Assembly: GCF_964204865.1 (NCBI RefSeq)
Contig: NC_135261.1
Coordinates: 10,974,001-11,038,000, forward strand
DNA length: 64,000 nucleotides
Direction of reading: 5' to 3'
Source of the DNA: Styela clava
Taxonomy: Eukaryota > Chordata > Ascidiacea > Stolidobranchia > Styelidae
The notes beneath the pieces are model-generated. The model saw nothing but the letters and a program-made list of their open reading frames with translations. It was not told the origin of the DNA and did not search any database. The position numbers and the translations under genes were made by a program. Positions 63,201 to 64,000 of this stretch are shown one piece after another. Position 1 is the first letter of the stretch. Every line of letters begins with the position of its first letter.

Positions 63201-64000
63201 GGTTATTCAACCTCTGCTCTCACTGCGTCAAAAGTTATATAATTGATCACATTTAAGCTTAAAGCTGATATATATATAAATAGCTTAATTTATTTTGCTC
63301 AGTATATCTTCTCAGTTTTACACGATGACGCTGTTATTCTAATTATATAGATTTTCGTGTACACAAAATTTGTATATGGCAAATCATGTTTCGAATTAAT
63401 TTAACGTTACCTGTACTCTAGCTCAGTAGACTACGGTCCGTTTCACGCGATAAGTTTGAAACATAAAGATGTTCTCTTGGTGATTTTCTATATTCTGAAC
63501 AGTTTCAGAAATTATCCTGTACTCATAATAGGTATTTTGACTTAAGCTAGCACTTCACACGAAACTGCACAATTACATTATGCCTAGAACCTCGCCACTG
63601 TATGTACCGACTCGACCTGCCCATCAGTCATTCCTTGAAGGAATTTAGTTTTAATCCCTTTCATATACCTAGTGCTTTTCACTCAAGCTTGAAACATCAA
63701 ACACCCGCAGGGTAATAAGTCTTGAAAGTTACGAAAACCTTCAGTTCCATCTCTGCCAAGCTCATCACTGTGTTGTTGGCCTCAGGCTAAACGCGGCTTA
63801 TCTTTATCGTTTGGTAGCAGACCTGACTTATATTATGACGATAATCAAGTCATTATGTTATTGTAATTCGCGTCGATTATTTCGTGTGAAAATATGACGC
63901 ATTGAAGATCAACATACCGCCGAGTTTGGCCCACGTCAATAAATACAAATCGAGTGCTGAAAGTGAGGATGTCACTGCACATGTGTTCCGCACATAACAG
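63201..64000. other. Upstream region of the fucosyltransferase-like gene
   Basis: No coding exon seen. On the minus strand a GAGAGCAG|AG context lies about 16 bases before the ATG at 63200 and could be a 5' UTR splice acceptor. No core promoter recognised. Confidence 0.35.

Noticed and set aside
1..64000. CRISPR arrays, rRNA genes, bacterial operons or viral genes
   Set aside because: No regularly spaced repeats, no rRNA-like sequence, and all supportable genes are intron-split animal genes.

Overview
This is AT-rich animal DNA with intron-split genes, GT-AG splice sites and many decayed transposons. The gene content suggests an invertebrate deuterostome, most likely a tunicate (ascidian-type): a secreted C-type lectin with a Ser/Thr-rich stalk, a KLHL1/4/5-class BTB-Kelch gene, and a large secreted TNFR/EGF/C1q-like mosaic protein. 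The species assignment is inference. All gene models were assembled by hand by matching splice sites and intron phases; no alignment or transcript was available.

Layout. (1) 1-4482: repeats only, namely a foldback transposon (101-1069), a decayed minus-strand copy of the 3' end of a gene found 30 kb away (1366-2330) that is broken by a tandem duplication and a poly-C run, and an hAT element with a transposase fossil (2776-3334). (2) 4483-14082, plus strand: secreted C-type lectin with tandemly duplicated mucin-like exons, a dead duplicate lectin exon, and two hAT elements in introns. (3) 14083-19898: no gene seen; one tRNA-derived SINE and dispersed repeats. (4) 19899-29385, minus strand: complete 11-exon KLHL1/4/5-class gene. 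(5) 31253-36156, minus strand: 11-exon gene of unknown function in which every intron is phase 0. (6) 36157-41637: no gene seen. (7) 41638-53150, plus strand: 18-exon secreted protein of 925 residues with a furin-like site, coiled coil, TNFR-type cysteine-rich modules, a calcium-binding-type EGF module and three C-terminal C1q/TNF-like jelly-roll repeats. (8) 54458-63200, minus strand: four-exon, 420-residue fucosyltransferase-like protein, convergent with the previous gene.

The genes are separate eukaryotic transcription units; nothing suggests an operon. Two are predicted extracellular proteins (lectin, TNFR/C1q mosaic) and one is probably a Golgi or secreted glycosyltransferase. The most novel items are the mosaic protein that joins receptor-type TNFR repeats to ligand-type jelly rolls, the expanding and decaying stalk exons of the lectin gene, the unusual fucosyltransferase-like gene, and a set of hAT elements whose 8-bp target duplications can be read directly, one of them next to a splice acceptor.
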